Source: Streptomyces sp. TRM64462 (lineage in GTDB: Bacteria > Actinomycetota > Actinomycetes > Streptomycetales > Streptomycetaceae). Taken from it: 64,000 bases of DNA. The DNA lies in assembly GCF_013362995.1 (NCBI RefSeq), contig NZ_JABWDV010000419.1, positions 1-64,000 of the forward strand, in the 5' to 3' direction. Position numbers and translations under genes: made by a program. Every line of letters begins with the position of its first letter. Positions within the stretch are counted from its first letter, which is position 1. Below, in pieces: positions 43,296 through 52,167 of this stretch. The notes under the pieces were generated by a model. That model made no database searches and was not told the DNA's origin. It was given only the letters and a program-made list of their open reading frames with translations.

Positions 43296-44141
43296 ATGAA
43301 GCGTGAGCGGGCGACCGCAACCCTCCACGAGATGCTCGACCGTCTTGAGCAGAACATCTGGCCACTGGACCTCATCACCGAAGTACACCTCTTCGGCTCC
43401 TACATCCGCGGCGCCCTGGAAGTTGGCGACATCGACGTCGTGATCCAGCACACCACCGACGAGCGCTGGACCCAGCACTCTCTCAGCGCGCTCTTCAGCG
43501 GCCGCGACGGCTACGCACCGATGCGACAGGCTCTGCGCGGCAACCGCCGCGGCGTCAGCTTCCAGTTCCAGGAACGCCAAGCCCTGGAGAAGGAAGGGAT
43601 CGAACTGCTCCTGCTGTGGCGGCAGGGCGAGCCGATCACTATCGCCCGGCAGCGGCTGGCCGCGATCACCCCCGATGCGGCCGCCGGCCGTGCGCCGCGC
43701 GATCATGTCCTGCCGACCTACGAGGCGATCGCCGACCAGCTCCCGCGTCCGGTCCGTATCGACCTGCACCGCTGGAGCACCGAAGGCACGGCCACCGTCG
43801 CCGCGTTTGCTCTGAGCGACGCCCAGCCCCGCTCTGCCGCAGCGCTGGAGCACATGGACGACCGGTGGACCTCGAACAGCCCTCTGCGCCGCGCAGCCGC
43901 CGCAGCGCTGGCTCACCTGGAGAACACCGGCCTCGAACTGGGCCGCGCCGAGGTGCACGGCCGGTACATGACGCCGGGCGCGAGCGATCACATGATCGAC
44001 TGCTTCGTCGACCTGGGCTGGCGCTACTGGAGCAAGGCGCAGTGCTATCTGGACGACGGTCAGGCGTGGTTCGAGGTCCTGCCCGCAACTGCCCGGCAGC
44101 CTCTTCACGCCCTGCACATCACACCCGTTCCTCGCGCCTGA
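43296..44141 (+). CDS. MNT-type nucleotidyltransferase-fold protein
   Basis: 281 residues after CAGGAG. The N-terminal domain has the nucleotidyltransferase motif VHLFGSYIRGALEVGDIDVVI, with G-S and D-x-D near residues 34-49, as in MNT antitoxins, minimal nucleotidyltransferases and aminoglycoside nucleotidyltransferases. The C-terminal 150 residues form a separate helical domain (SAAALEHMDDRWTSNSPLRRAAAAAL ... VDLGWRYWSKAQCYLDD). MNT proteins often pair with HEPN toxins, but no HEPN gene is directly adjacent. It has a damage-type promoter. Confidence 0.75.
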   Translation: MKRERATATLHEMLDRLEQNIWPLDLITEVHLFGSYIRGALEVGDIDVVIQHTTDERWTQHSLSALFSGRDGYAPMRQALRGNRRGVSFQFQERQALEKEGIELLLLWRQGEPITIARQRLAAITPDAAAGRAPRDHVLPTYEAIADQLPRPVRIDLHRWSTEGTATVAAFALSDAQPRSAAALEHMDDRWTSNSPLRRAAAAALAHLENTGLELGRAEVHGRYMTPGASDHMIDCFVDLGWRYWSKAQCYLDDGQAWFEVLPATARQPLHALHITPVPRA

Positions 44142-44178
44142 AAACTCGGCATCCCGAGCGCTGACGGGCCCGGTGAGT

Positions 44179-44529
44179 TCAGGGATGCCGCTGCGTGCCG
44201 GTCCCGCCGAACAGATCATCGATCGAGAACGCGAAGGAACCGGCGCTTGCGGCTGAGCTTCGGTGTCCCTGCGCCTCAGTGGCCAGCCGGGTGATGAGCG
44301 CCTCCCAGCATGACGGGCAGCCACACCTGCCGCCGTCACGGTGCTCGGCGCCACTGCGGCCCACCGCTGCCTGAACCTGGCCGGCCAAAGCCTCGAACGC
44401 AGCCTTCCACCGGTCAGCCGACGCCTGGTGGGCCACAGCCTGGCCGGCAGCCGAGCGCGCCGCTTCCTCGGCTCGGCGCCTAGCCTGGATCATCGGCCAG
44501 TCCGGCCCGCCGCCATATCCGTACGACAT
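44179..44529 (-). CDS. hypothetical protein with Cys pairs
   Basis: 116 residues from ATG 44529 (MSYGYGGG). The N-terminus is Gly/Tyr-rich; the middle is a helical Ala/Glu segment (ARRRAEEAARSAAGQAVAHQA). A CGCPSCW motif with CxxC spacing near residue 70 may bind a metal. It lies 68 nt downstream of the Mrr-like gene on the same strand and may be co-transcribed with it. Function unknown. Confidence 0.5.
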   Translation of the reverse strand: MSYGYGGGPDWPMIQARRRAEEAARSAAGQAVAHQASADRWKAAFEALAGQVQAAVGRSGAEHRDGGRCGCPSCWEALITRLATEAQGHRSSAASAGSFAFSIDDLFGGTGTQRHP

Positions 44530-44597
44530 GCTTGTTCCTCTCGTGTCGAACCGCTGTCTCCAACCGCACACCGGCACGAAAGGACACGAGGGTGGCG

Positions 44598-46112
44598 TCA
44601 GTTCAGGTCGCGTGTCTGCCAGCCCGGCGGGAGCTTGGGCAGGCCGATCAGAGCGTCGATGCCGAGATGCTCCAGCAGCAGGGCTTTGAGATGCCGGCCG
44701 TCGATGAGTTCGACGCGGTTACGGGGAGCGAAGTCCCAGCTCGCCTTGCCGAACCACGCGGTGGTGACCACGATGCCCTTCGAAGCGTTCTTGTCGTTCA
44801 CGATGCCCGCGACCGACCGCACCGTCTCGGCGGAGACCACGTTCTTCGAGCGTTTGGCCTGGATGATGCACAGCCCGCCGATGAGGGGTTCCTCATTGAC
44901 CGCGACAGCGTCGATGCCGTCGTCTCTAGACGCCTGGGTCACCCACGACTTGAGCCCGATCTTCTCGAACAGGCGCCGGATGAGATGCTCGAAATCGATC
45001 GGGTCCATCGCGACGAGGTCGGGCCGGCTGTCGAGGCCGGCGACGACGTCGCGCTCCGGGGCGATCTTGTACCGGGTCAGGTCGAACGTGACAACGGGCG
45101 GAACCGGTTCAAGGTCGTAAGGGTGCTGGGAGACGATCGCGTTGAGATGGTGAAGGCTCTGCACCGGGGCGAGTTCCGGCTCGTCCAGCACGAGTTCACC
45201 GAATGTCTCCCGGCTGACCCGCACACTGATCAGACACGGCTCGATCGACTTGCCGGTGGCACGGTCCTTGGCGTGCACCTTCCCGTTGAACGCAACTCCG
45301 TCCACGAGCGACGGCGGCGTCACAGCGAAGGCCTCGTCGATCGCCCGCAGCGCGAGTCTGGCCACCAAATCCCTGTACAACGCCTTGCACTCACTCTCCT
45401 TGCGTGGCTGCGGGACCACAGCCGGGGGAGCAGAGGCTTTGAACCGATACTGCGTGACCGAGGGAACCACCGCCTGGACGGGGAGCTCGATCTCCAAAAT
45501 CAGCTCCCGGGACTCAGGAGCGAACGCCGCCCGCCGAGCGCCACCAAGGCCTTCCGGATACCTGATGGAGCCCAGCGTCCTCTCCACTGCGACCGCGAAC
45601 CCTTCGAAGTCTCCTTCACCGAGCGCCTGCTCCGCCTCCAGCCGCAGCCCGGGCAGCCCACCGGGGCGGTCAATCAGGACAGCAGTCAGCTCCTCGAGCC
45701 GTTCTTCGACCTGGGCCGTCCGCCCTGCAGCCTCCCGGCGTAAATTCTCAACGCCCTCCTGCTTCGCACGCCGCTCCGCCGCAGCCTTCTCGCGGGCCTC
45801 CGCGCGACGCTTCTGCTCGAGTTCCTTCGCCCGCGCAGCCTGACGCTTCTCAAGATCCCGCACGATCTGCTCGGCCTTACGCGACTCGGCAGTCCGCTGT
45901 GCCTGCTTCTCCTTCTGTGCGCGCATCCACGCCTGCGCCTGCTCGCGTTCTCGACGTGCTTCCTGCTTTACCCGCTCGGCGGCCTCGCGCTCCGCGGCCC
46001 GCGCCTGACGCGCCTGCTCCGCCTCAGCGCGCCTGGCCGCTGCGGCCTTGGCCTTCTGGCTGTCCCGGTACGCCTGCAACAACTGCGCCGCCAACGACTT
46101 TCTACGCGCCAT
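44598..46112 (-). CDS. Mrr-like restriction endonuclease with N-terminal coiled coil
   Basis: 504 residues from ATG 46112 (MARRKSLAAQLL). Residues of about 10-150 are an unbroken charged coiled coil (Ala/Glu/Lys/Arg heptads). The C-terminal domain has DPIDFEHLIRRLFEKIGLKSWVTQ, RDDGIDAVAV (Asp near residue 400) and CIIQAKRS (Q-x-K near 418), then GIVVTTAWFG: the Mrr_cat form of the PD-(D/E)XK nuclease with all acidic/Lys residues present. Mrr enzymes cleave DNA, often methylated. The SMC-like ATPase encoded upstream on the same strand may be a partner. Confidence 0.85.
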   Translation of the reverse strand: MARRKSLAAQLLQAYRDSQKAKAAAARRAEAEQARQARAAEREAAERVKQEARREREQAQAWMRAQKEKQAQRTAESRKAEQIVRDLEKRQAARAKELEQKRRAEAREKAAAERRAKQEGVENLRREAAGRTAQVEERLEELTAVLIDRPGGLPGLRLEAEQALGEGDFEGFAVAVERTLGSIRYPEGLGGARRAAFAPESRELILEIELPVQAVVPSVTQYRFKASAPPAVVPQPRKESECKALYRDLVARLALRAIDEAFAVTPPSLVDGVAFNGKVHAKDRATGKSIEPCLISVRVSRETFGELVLDEPELAPVQSLHHLNAIVSQHPYDLEPVPPVVTFDLTRYKIAPERDVVAGLDSRPDLVAMDPIDFEHLIRRLFEKIGLKSWVTQASRDDGIDAVAVNEEPLIGGLCIIQAKRSKNVVSAETVRSVAGIVNDKNASKGIVVTTAWFGKASWDFAPRNRVELIDGRHLKALLLEHLGIDALIGLPKLPPGWQTRDLN

Positions 46113-46417
46113 TCGCCGCCCCCCGACCACAGGTGAAAGTAAAAGAGCTGCCCCGTTCGCGGGCAGGGCAATCTCCAGCGTCCGCCCATGGCCTGACTCG
46201 CTCGGAGGACGACGGCTTTTCACACGCACCGCTTGGACCGCCCGCGGCAGCGTGGCGGGGGGTGTTCAGGCGTCGTCGCTTATCCATAGCTTGCAACACC
46301 GGTGCCCGCCGGGCAACGCCAGCAACTCGGCGGCCAGATGCTGCCGCTCGAGCTGGCGCAGCGGCCGCCGGGACCGAGGGGACCGGCCGGCCCCTCGGTA
46401 CTCCTGGCCTGCTTCGC
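46113..46417. other. 305-nt spacer between SMC-like and Mrr-like genes
   Basis: No motif-bearing frame or ribosome site was found. It may hold a promoter for the Mrr-like gene; both flanking genes are on the minus strand. Confidence 0.35.
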
Positions 46418-48265
46418 TCAGCCAGCGTGGACGGGGGCGTGATCGAAGAACCGGTGCTCGTCGTTGATGTGGATCTCCCGCACACCAGGGTAGGGACGGG
46501 GGAGCGGGTCGTTGGTTGCGGCGATGGCCTGACAGGCGTAACCGTCGGCCGAGGGGTCATCGGCGATGGAGATCAGCGTGTCGATCAGACGCAGACTAGT
46601 GTCCTGGTCGAGACCTGTCGCGCCCAGGCCAGCCAGAGGCGAGTCGATGATCAGCAGCGGAGGGACCCGGGCCAGGGGATCCACGCGGCCGAGGTCACGC
46701 AGGGCCAGTAGCAGCGCGACGTTCGTGGCAGCCCTCGGGCTGCCTCCAACCGAGCTGTCGGCGAACGTCTTGTCGACATCGCCGTGCTCCTTGACCCGTG
46801 TGGTGAAGTCCAACGGATCGATGGAGGCGGCCTCGACAGCCGGGTTGATCTGACGCAGCCGCTCCAGGAAGAACTGCGACCAGCGACCGGTAACCTCCTT
46901 TCGGCGTACCTCCTGGGCGCTCTTCACGGCGTCGCGGGCGGCCTGCGCCTGCTCCATCGCTTCCTTCGCCGCCGCGACGGCCGTCTCCTGGGCGCTGATG
47001 TAGTCGGCGTCCTGAAGACGCCGCTTGAGCTGAGCCACGTCCCGGCTCAGACCATGGGCCTCCTTCTCCGCCGATTGAGCAAGCGTGCGGGCCGAAGCGA
47101 CATGGTCCCGGTCGTAGTCATCACGCGCGGCAAGCGCATCTGCTGCGGCCGTTTCCGCCTCCTGCGCTGCCTGCGCCACGGTCGTCATATCCCCTTGCAG
47201 CGCCTTAACCTTCCGAGCCAGCCGCTCCGATCGCGCCCGCGCGGTGGCGATCTGCCGTTCACGCCGGTCCTGGCCGCCGGGGTGGACCAGGCCGCACTGC
47301 GGGCACAGGCCGGGCGCCCGCTCGGGCAACACCTGCCCGCAGTGGGAGCAGTCCTGCGCCGCCGGGTTGAGCAGCGCGGCGAGCTCGCCCTCCGTCCGGG
47401 CCTGATCCGCCATGACCCGGCTCAGCTTGCCCTGGACCACCTCTGCCTGCCGCGCAGCCTTCCTGCGCTGCTGGTCCGCCGCCTTGTGCAGGGCAACCAA
47501 GCGCCCGTGTTCCCCCACCGCCGCGGTCAGCGCACCGGCTGCCTTCTGCCAGCGACCGGCGGCAGCCTGGTGCTCATGCTGCTTTTGCTCACACTCGGCG
47601 CGCACACTGTCCGGATCGGCCAGAGCGCCGGTGTCACGGAGCTTCTTGAACTGCCTCAGCGCAGATTGGGCAGCCCGAAATCGGCTTTCAGTCTCGGACG
47701 CGTTCTTCTCCAGACCCGCGAGCTCCTCGTTCCACAGCCCGAGCACCACTTCCAGCGCAAGCACGCGCGATGCGTCCTTGCCCCCGCCGAGGAACTCCGA
47801 GGCGATGGTGTTCTGCCGCAACGCCATCACAGTGGTGTAGAACTCATCCAGCCCAGCACGTGACGTGCCGCGGACCGCGGCCGACAAGCCGAGCAGGTCC
47901 TGCACGAACGCGCCCGCCGTCATCTCCGTGGCTTTCGACGACGTGACCGCAAGCGAATGCTCGATCGCGCGGGGATCGTCGAGATTTTTCAATGACACCC
48001 GCGCCCGCGGATCCGATCCGCTGCGCGTTGCCTGCCAGCGCACCCCGGCGACGCGGAACACCAGGCGAAGATACTGACAGCTGCGCACCTCCGGCATGAC
48101 CGTCGCCGTCGTCAGCCCCAGCGGATACAGCAGAGCCTCCACAGCGGTCGACTTCCCCGCTTTCGAATGCCCGACCAGGAAGGTCACCAGCCCCTTGAAG
48201 TAGCGGGCATACCAGACCCCGCCGCGCTGGAACTCAAACCGTTCGATCACCAACGACGGGCCCAC
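46418..48265 (-). CDS. SMC/Rad50-like ATPase with central zinc ribbon
   Basis: 615 residues from GTG 48265 after AAAGGAG. Walker A is VGHSKAGKSTAVEALL near residue 34 and Walker B is PPLLIIDSPLAG near 538; GGSPRAATNVALLLAL before it is a signature-like segment. The middle is coiled coil interrupted by CSHCGQVLPERAPGLCPQCG (residues about 305-325), a four-Cys ribbon at the place where Rad50 has its zinc hook. Such small SMC-like ATPases are DNA-sensing parts of defence systems (Lamassu LmuB and relatives) as well as repair proteins. It precedes the Mrr-like nuclease gene. Confidence 0.8.
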   Translation of the reverse strand: MGPSLVIERFEFQRGGVWYARYFKGLVTFLVGHSKAGKSTAVEALLYPLGLTTATVMPEVRSCQYLRLVFRVAGVRWQATRSGSDPRARVSLKNLDDPRAIEHSLAVTSSKATEMTAGAFVQDLLGLSAAVRGTSRAGLDEFYTTVMALRQNTIASEFLGGGKDASRVLALEVVLGLWNEELAGLEKNASETESRFRAAQSALRQFKKLRDTGALADPDSVRAECEQKQHEHQAAAGRWQKAAGALTAAVGEHGRLVALHKAADQQRRKAARQAEVVQGKLSRVMADQARTEGELAALLNPAAQDCSHCGQVLPERAPGLCPQCGLVHPGGQDRRERQIATARARSERLARKVKALQGDMTTVAQAAQEAETAAADALAARDDYDRDHVASARTLAQSAEKEAHGLSRDVAQLKRRLQDADYISAQETAVAAAKEAMEQAQAARDAVKSAQEVRRKEVTGRWSQFFLERLRQINPAVEAASIDPLDFTTRVKEHGDVDKTFADSSVGGSPRAATNVALLLALRDLGRVDPLARVPPLLIIDSPLAGLGATGLDQDTSLRLIDTLISIADDPSADGYACQAIAATNDPLPRPYPGVREIHINDEHRFFDHAPVHAG

Positions 48266-48692
48266 CGGCGCTCCTTTGTCCACACGAATACGTCGGTAGA
48301 GGAAACGAACGCCTGCCGACTGGGTGACGCACGCACACTGCTGCTTTCCACCAGCGACCAGCCAGTGCCCGGCAGCCCGCCGCACTACGTCAGAGCAGAC
48401 CCTGGACCGCCAGTAGGGCAAATCCCCAACGATGCAGCCGGTAGCGGGCGCCGCCCCGCAGGCCAGGGTGCAGTTGCTGCCAGCCCCCGGCCGGGCAGCC
48501 CCCAGCTGCTGTCACCCGCAGACCCCCGGCTCCGCGATCACGATGCGACGAAGCTGCCCGCACAGGCGTGACGTCCCCCTGCCTCAGAGCAGTCGACCCA
48601 GCACGACCCGCCATCTTTGACGCCCTTTCGGATCGATCGTTAAAGTGCATGCGCAATCAGATAACAGAGTTCGCATGTGATGGGGGCGGAGG
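48266..48692. other. divergent intergenic region with inverted repeat
   Basis: It separates the minus-strand SMC-like gene from the plus-strand HTH gene. CATGCG and CGCATG (near 48649 and 48671) form a short interrupted inverted repeat in an AT-richer stretch just before ATG 48693, which could be an operator of the HTH protein. No gene is seen. Confidence 0.35.
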
Positions 48693-49301
48693 ATGGGCAT
48701 CTTGCTAACAACCGGACAAGCAGCAGAGGAACTCGGCTTCGCCGTCACGACATTCCGGCGCCTCATCCATGCCGACCTGCTCCCCGGGCATTCCCAGCGT
48801 GGAGTCCGGGTCATGACCCCCCTCAGCGTCGTGCAAGCTCTCAGCGCGCGCCGCCACGCTCCCGTGCACCAGCTCGACGCCCCAGAGATCGCTGTCCTGC
48901 GCGTTGACGCCGCCCAGCCCGCGCACGACGACGACCGGGACTGGATCGGCTTCGCCGCCACGCTCAGCCCCGACCACCTCGTGAAGGCGCTGCGCGGCTG
49001 GTGGCGGTGCGACGCGGCGAGTGTCGCGGCCGGGGGAGTGCTGCCGGTCACCCTGTCGGGCTACGTCGTGGCCGTGCTGACCGGCCTTCAACGGTGGGAG
49101 AAGAACTTCGCCGGCAAACACGCCTTTCCCGAAGCCCGCCTCGCGGGCTACGTGACCGATCTTGCCGCTCCGACGACAGTGATCACCTCCGATCTCGACG
49201 GCGACCGCAGGCTTGCCGAGTTGCTGCTGGGCACGCGGCTTGCCTCCCACTCGGGCGGGGCCATTGCCTACGTCACCACGAACACCGCTACTACTGGCTG
49301 A
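48693..49301 (+). CDS. MerR/excisionase-like HTH protein
   Basis: 202 residues; GGCGGAGG precedes ATG 48693. N-terminal HTH LLTTGQAAEELGFAVTTFRRLIHADLLPG has the layout of MerR/Xis-type winged helices. The rest (DWIGFAATLSPDHLVKALRGWWRCDA ... TVITSDLDGDRRLAELLLG) is an unrecognised domain. Located 25 nt before the 700-residue gene and probably co-transcribed with it. It may regulate the module or act as a DNA-bending factor. Confidence 0.65.
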   Translation: MGILLTTGQAAEELGFAVTTFRRLIHADLLPGHSQRGVRVMTPLSVVQALSARRHAPVHQLDAPEIAVLRVDAAQPAHDDDRDWIGFAATLSPDHLVKALRGWWRCDAASVAAGGVLPVTLSGYVVAVLTGLQRWEKNFAGKHAFPEARLAGYVTDLAAPTTVITSDLDGDRRLAELLLGTRLASHSGGAIAYVTTNTATTG

Positions 49302-49326
49302 AGCCGCTTCGGACAAGGAAGCCTCG

Positions 49327-51429
49327 ATGGACGCACAGAGCTACAACGCAGCGCTGGCCGATCTACGCGGCGTGCGGGACCAGATCAAGAAGACGCGGGC
49401 CGCGCTCGCGAAGCTGGAAGCGGACCGGGACAAGCAGATCGTCCAGCTGGCCTCCTACGAGAAGGCGAAGGCGGAGCGGATCGCCCCGGCGGCCGGCCTG
49501 GGTGTGGCCGATGTCGTCGCCCTCGCCCCCAGCCTGGCCCCCGACAGTCTCGCCGTGCAGCAGGCCCCGCAGTCGCCGGCACCGAAGCCGTCCCCTGTGA
49601 AGGCTCCTTCCGCGGCCGTGGCGTCCCTGCCGACGCAGACACAGGCCGCTCCCGGTCCCACAACAACCCCCGCTTCCGCAGGCACTGCTGCCCCCGAGAC
49701 GCACACCGTGTCCTCGGAGCCGCCCGCATCACCCTCGGAGGCGCGGCGGGAGCTGCCGTCGATCCCGGCCGGTTCCAGCGGTGACGCCTGGTTCACTCAC
49801 ACCACCGGTCTGGTCTCCACCAGGCCGAACTTCACCCAGCAGGCGCGCTCCACGGTCTTCCTGGACGCCACCACAGGGGTCCTGGTCCACCGCAGCCAGA
49901 CCCACCATCTCGACCTCGCCGGCCGGTCGGCCGCCGACATCCTCACCGCCGTCTTCCACACCGTCCCCGAGGACGTGGAACGCATCTACATCACCGCAGG
50001 CGACCCCTGGCACCGGGATGCCGACCGCTACCCCTACCTCCGCGACGCGGTCGCCGCCTGGCTGAACGCCCCCATCGCCGGCTGGCGCACCGACACCGGC
50101 CGCGGCCGCGACCGCATGGCCGGACACTTCGTCCACGCCCGCAACCCCGTCGGCCGCTACCAGTCCGCAAGTGGCGACCACCACGTGGAGATCCGCTCCG
50201 TGGGGGAGTGGTTCGACACCGACGGCGACGACCCTCACACCGTTCGTGATGCTTTCGTGCTGCTGTGGCAGGCGCTGCGCCGCCACTGGGACGACGCGGT
50301 GATCATGGGCTCCCCCTCCCAGACCGGCCGCGACCTGTGGACGCGCACCATCCCCACCCGCGGCCAGCACGCCGACGGCTTCCCCGTCCTGTCGGAAGAA
50401 CTGCGCGGCCTGCTCCACGCCACAGCTGGACAGGGCCGCAACGAGCTGCTCACCCCGCCCCGCGTTCCCGAGCAGCTGCCACAACTCGTCGAGTACGACC
50501 GCACCTTCGCCTACGCCAAGCACACGTGGAAATCCCCCGTCGGCACGCCCCGCCGCATCACCGCCACCACCTTCGCCGCCTGGAGCGAGAAGGAACAGAT
50601 GCGGGCCCTGTACGGGTGCGGGCACTGGCAGGTCCGCGTCACCGTCCCCGACACCTGGAACCATGTCGGCCTCCTGTCGGCACCGGCCCCCGGAGACCGC
50701 GCATGGCACTATCCGGCCACGCCCGGGACCACCTTCACCACCTGGGCCGGCGGCCCCGAGATCCACACCGCCCTGACCAACCCGATCCAGCCGTGGAAGG
50801 TCGAGATCCTCGATGGCATCCTGTGGGAGGACGGCAAACCGCTGGACGACTGGGCCAAGAAGCTGAAAGAGACCTGGACCAATCTCTCCGCCCAGGCTCA
50901 CTTCCAGGGCGATCCCCAGCAGGCCCGCGCCGCCCACCTGGCCTCCCGCGCCGTGCGTTCCATCCTCCTGTACGGCATCGGCTCCTTCGCCCAGCGCCCT
51001 CGCATGGTCACCGGCACCACCCCCCGCACCCTGGAGCGCGACGTGCCCCCGGACGCCGAAATCATCGGCTTCGACGACGAACTGATCACCTGGCAAAAGC
51101 CCACCGGATTCGCCCGCGACCCCAACGCCCACCCCGAATGGGCCGCCGCCATCTGGTCCGCAGCACGCGCCGCCCTGCTCACCCAGCGTCACCGTGACGA
51201 CGACACGTACGCCGGTGCCCTGCACACCCTGCCCGGTACGGTCGTCGCCTTCCGCACCGACGCCCTCTACCTCACTCAGCCCCACGATTGGCCGTATCAC
51301 CATCAGCCCGGCGACTATCTCCTGCGTGGCCGCCTCACCGGCCCCGTCACCGCCCCCACAAGCGAAGAAGAACTCCTTACGCTGCGGGAGGCCGGACGCG
51401 CGGCCCTCACTGCTGAGCGGGAGGCCTGA
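49327..51429 (+). CDS. large unknown protein, conserved-element type
   Basis: 700 residues from ATG 49327 after AAGGAA. Residues 1-50 form a coiled coil (DLRGVRDQIKKTRAALAKLEADRDKQ), followed by an Ala/Pro/Thr linker to about 140. The main part has no motif I recognise: FLDATTGVLVHRSQTHHLDL, IYITAGDPWHRDADRYPYLRDAV, YDRTFAYAKHTWKSPVGTPRRI, YGCGHWQVRVTVPDTWNHVGLL, WKVEILDGILWEDGKPLDDWAKKL. Its stop overlaps the start of an HTH protein (TGATG). The pairing of a large protein with a smaller HTH protein recalls Streptomyces telomere proteins (Tap/Tpg, Tac/Tpc), but no sequence match is claimed. Confidence 0.6.
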   Translation: MDAQSYNAALADLRGVRDQIKKTRAALAKLEADRDKQIVQLASYEKAKAERIAPAAGLGVADVVALAPSLAPDSLAVQQAPQSPAPKPSPVKAPSAAVASLPTQTQAAPGPTTTPASAGTAAPETHTVSSEPPASPSEARRELPSIPAGSSGDAWFTHTTGLVSTRPNFTQQARSTVFLDATTGVLVHRSQTHHLDLAGRSAADILTAVFHTVPEDVERIYITAGDPWHRDADRYPYLRDAVAAWLNAPIAGWRTDTGRGRDRMAGHFVHARNPVGRYQSASGDHHVEIRSVGEWFDTDGDDPHTVRDAFVLLWQALRRHWDDAVIMGSPSQTGRDLWTRTIPTRGQHADGFPVLSEELRGLLHATAGQGRNELLTPPRVPEQLPQLVEYDRTFAYAKHTWKSPVGTPRRITATTFAAWSEKEQMRALYGCGHWQVRVTVPDTWNHVGLLSAPAPGDRAWHYPATPGTTFTTWAGGPEIHTALTNPIQPWKVEILDGILWEDGKPLDDWAKKLKETWTNLSAQAHFQGDPQQARAAHLASRAVRSILLYGIGSFAQRPRMVTGTTPRTLERDVPPDAEIIGFDDELITWQKPTGFARDPNAHPEWAAAIWSAARAALLTQRHRDDDTYAGALHTLPGTVVAFRTDALYLTQPHDWPYHHQPGDYLLRGRLTGPVTAPTSEEELLTLREAGRAALTAEREA

Positions 51430-52148
51430 TGCCGCGCCGCCCCCGCCGCCAGCCTCAACCCCAGCCCGAGTTGAACGAAGCAGCACATCTCGCCGACCGG
51501 CTCCGAGCGGTCGGCTACACCAAACGCGACATCGCCCGCATCATCGACCGCGACCCCTCCCTGGTCTCGCAGTTCTACACCAAGAACAAGGGAGCGGCCT
51601 TCGTCCCCGCCCTCCGGCAGGTCCTGGCCGCCGTCGAGACCGGCGGCATCACCGACCTGTCCGAACTCGCCGCCATCGCCGCCCGCCTCACCCAGCGGCG
51701 TACCACCGCCTCCGGCGCCCGGGCTCGGGTGCGCACCAAGGCCGTCCTGATCACCCCCACCGGCTCCGGCACCGGCCGCGTCGGCGCCCAGGCCATCGCC
51801 TCCGGCTCCGCCCGCCTGCGCCCCTTGATCGCCGAAGCCGCCCGCCGGGGCCTGCGCCTGGCCTTCACCGTGCGCCTCGCCAAGACCGGCTACCTGCACC
51901 CTTCTGGCAGCCGTACCGACTCACCCGGCATCCGCCGCGACGTCATCCAGCGCACTGACCACAGTGAGGAACGCTCCTACGGCTCCGCCCAGGCCGGCGG
52001 CTTCGACGCCGCCGACTTCGCCCGCCGCGTGGACGCCGCGGGCGGCGACGTCACCGCGGCTGTGCACCAGTGGCTGGTGGAGACCGGCCGCATCCGTCCC
52101 GACGCTCAGATCATCCACCTCGAAATCCGCACCTGGCGCCCCCGCTGA
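51429..52148 (+). CDS. HTH protein coupled to the 700-residue protein
   Basis: 239 residues; ATG 51429 overlaps the preceding stop. HTH region LADRLRAVGYTKRDIARIIDRDPSLVSQFYTKNKG near residues 22-60. A C-terminal domain (RPLIAEAARRGLRLAFTVRLAKTGYLHPSG ... VHQWLVETGRIRPDAQIIHLEIRTWRPR) is unrecognised. HTH followed by a distinct C-terminal domain is also the plan of Streptomyces terminal proteins and of some plasmid replication or partition factors. Confidence 0.6.
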   Translation: MPRRPRRQPQPQPELNEAAHLADRLRAVGYTKRDIARIIDRDPSLVSQFYTKNKGAAFVPALRQVLAAVETGGITDLSELAAIAARLTQRRTTASGARARVRTKAVLITPTGSGTGRVGAQAIASGSARLRPLIAEAARRGLRLAFTVRLAKTGYLHPSGSRTDSPGIRRDVIQRTDHSEERSYGSAQAGGFDAADFARRVDAAGGDVTAAVHQWLVETGRIRPDAQIIHLEIRTWRPR

Positions 52149-52167
52149 CAGGCGTCGGACAGCGCCC

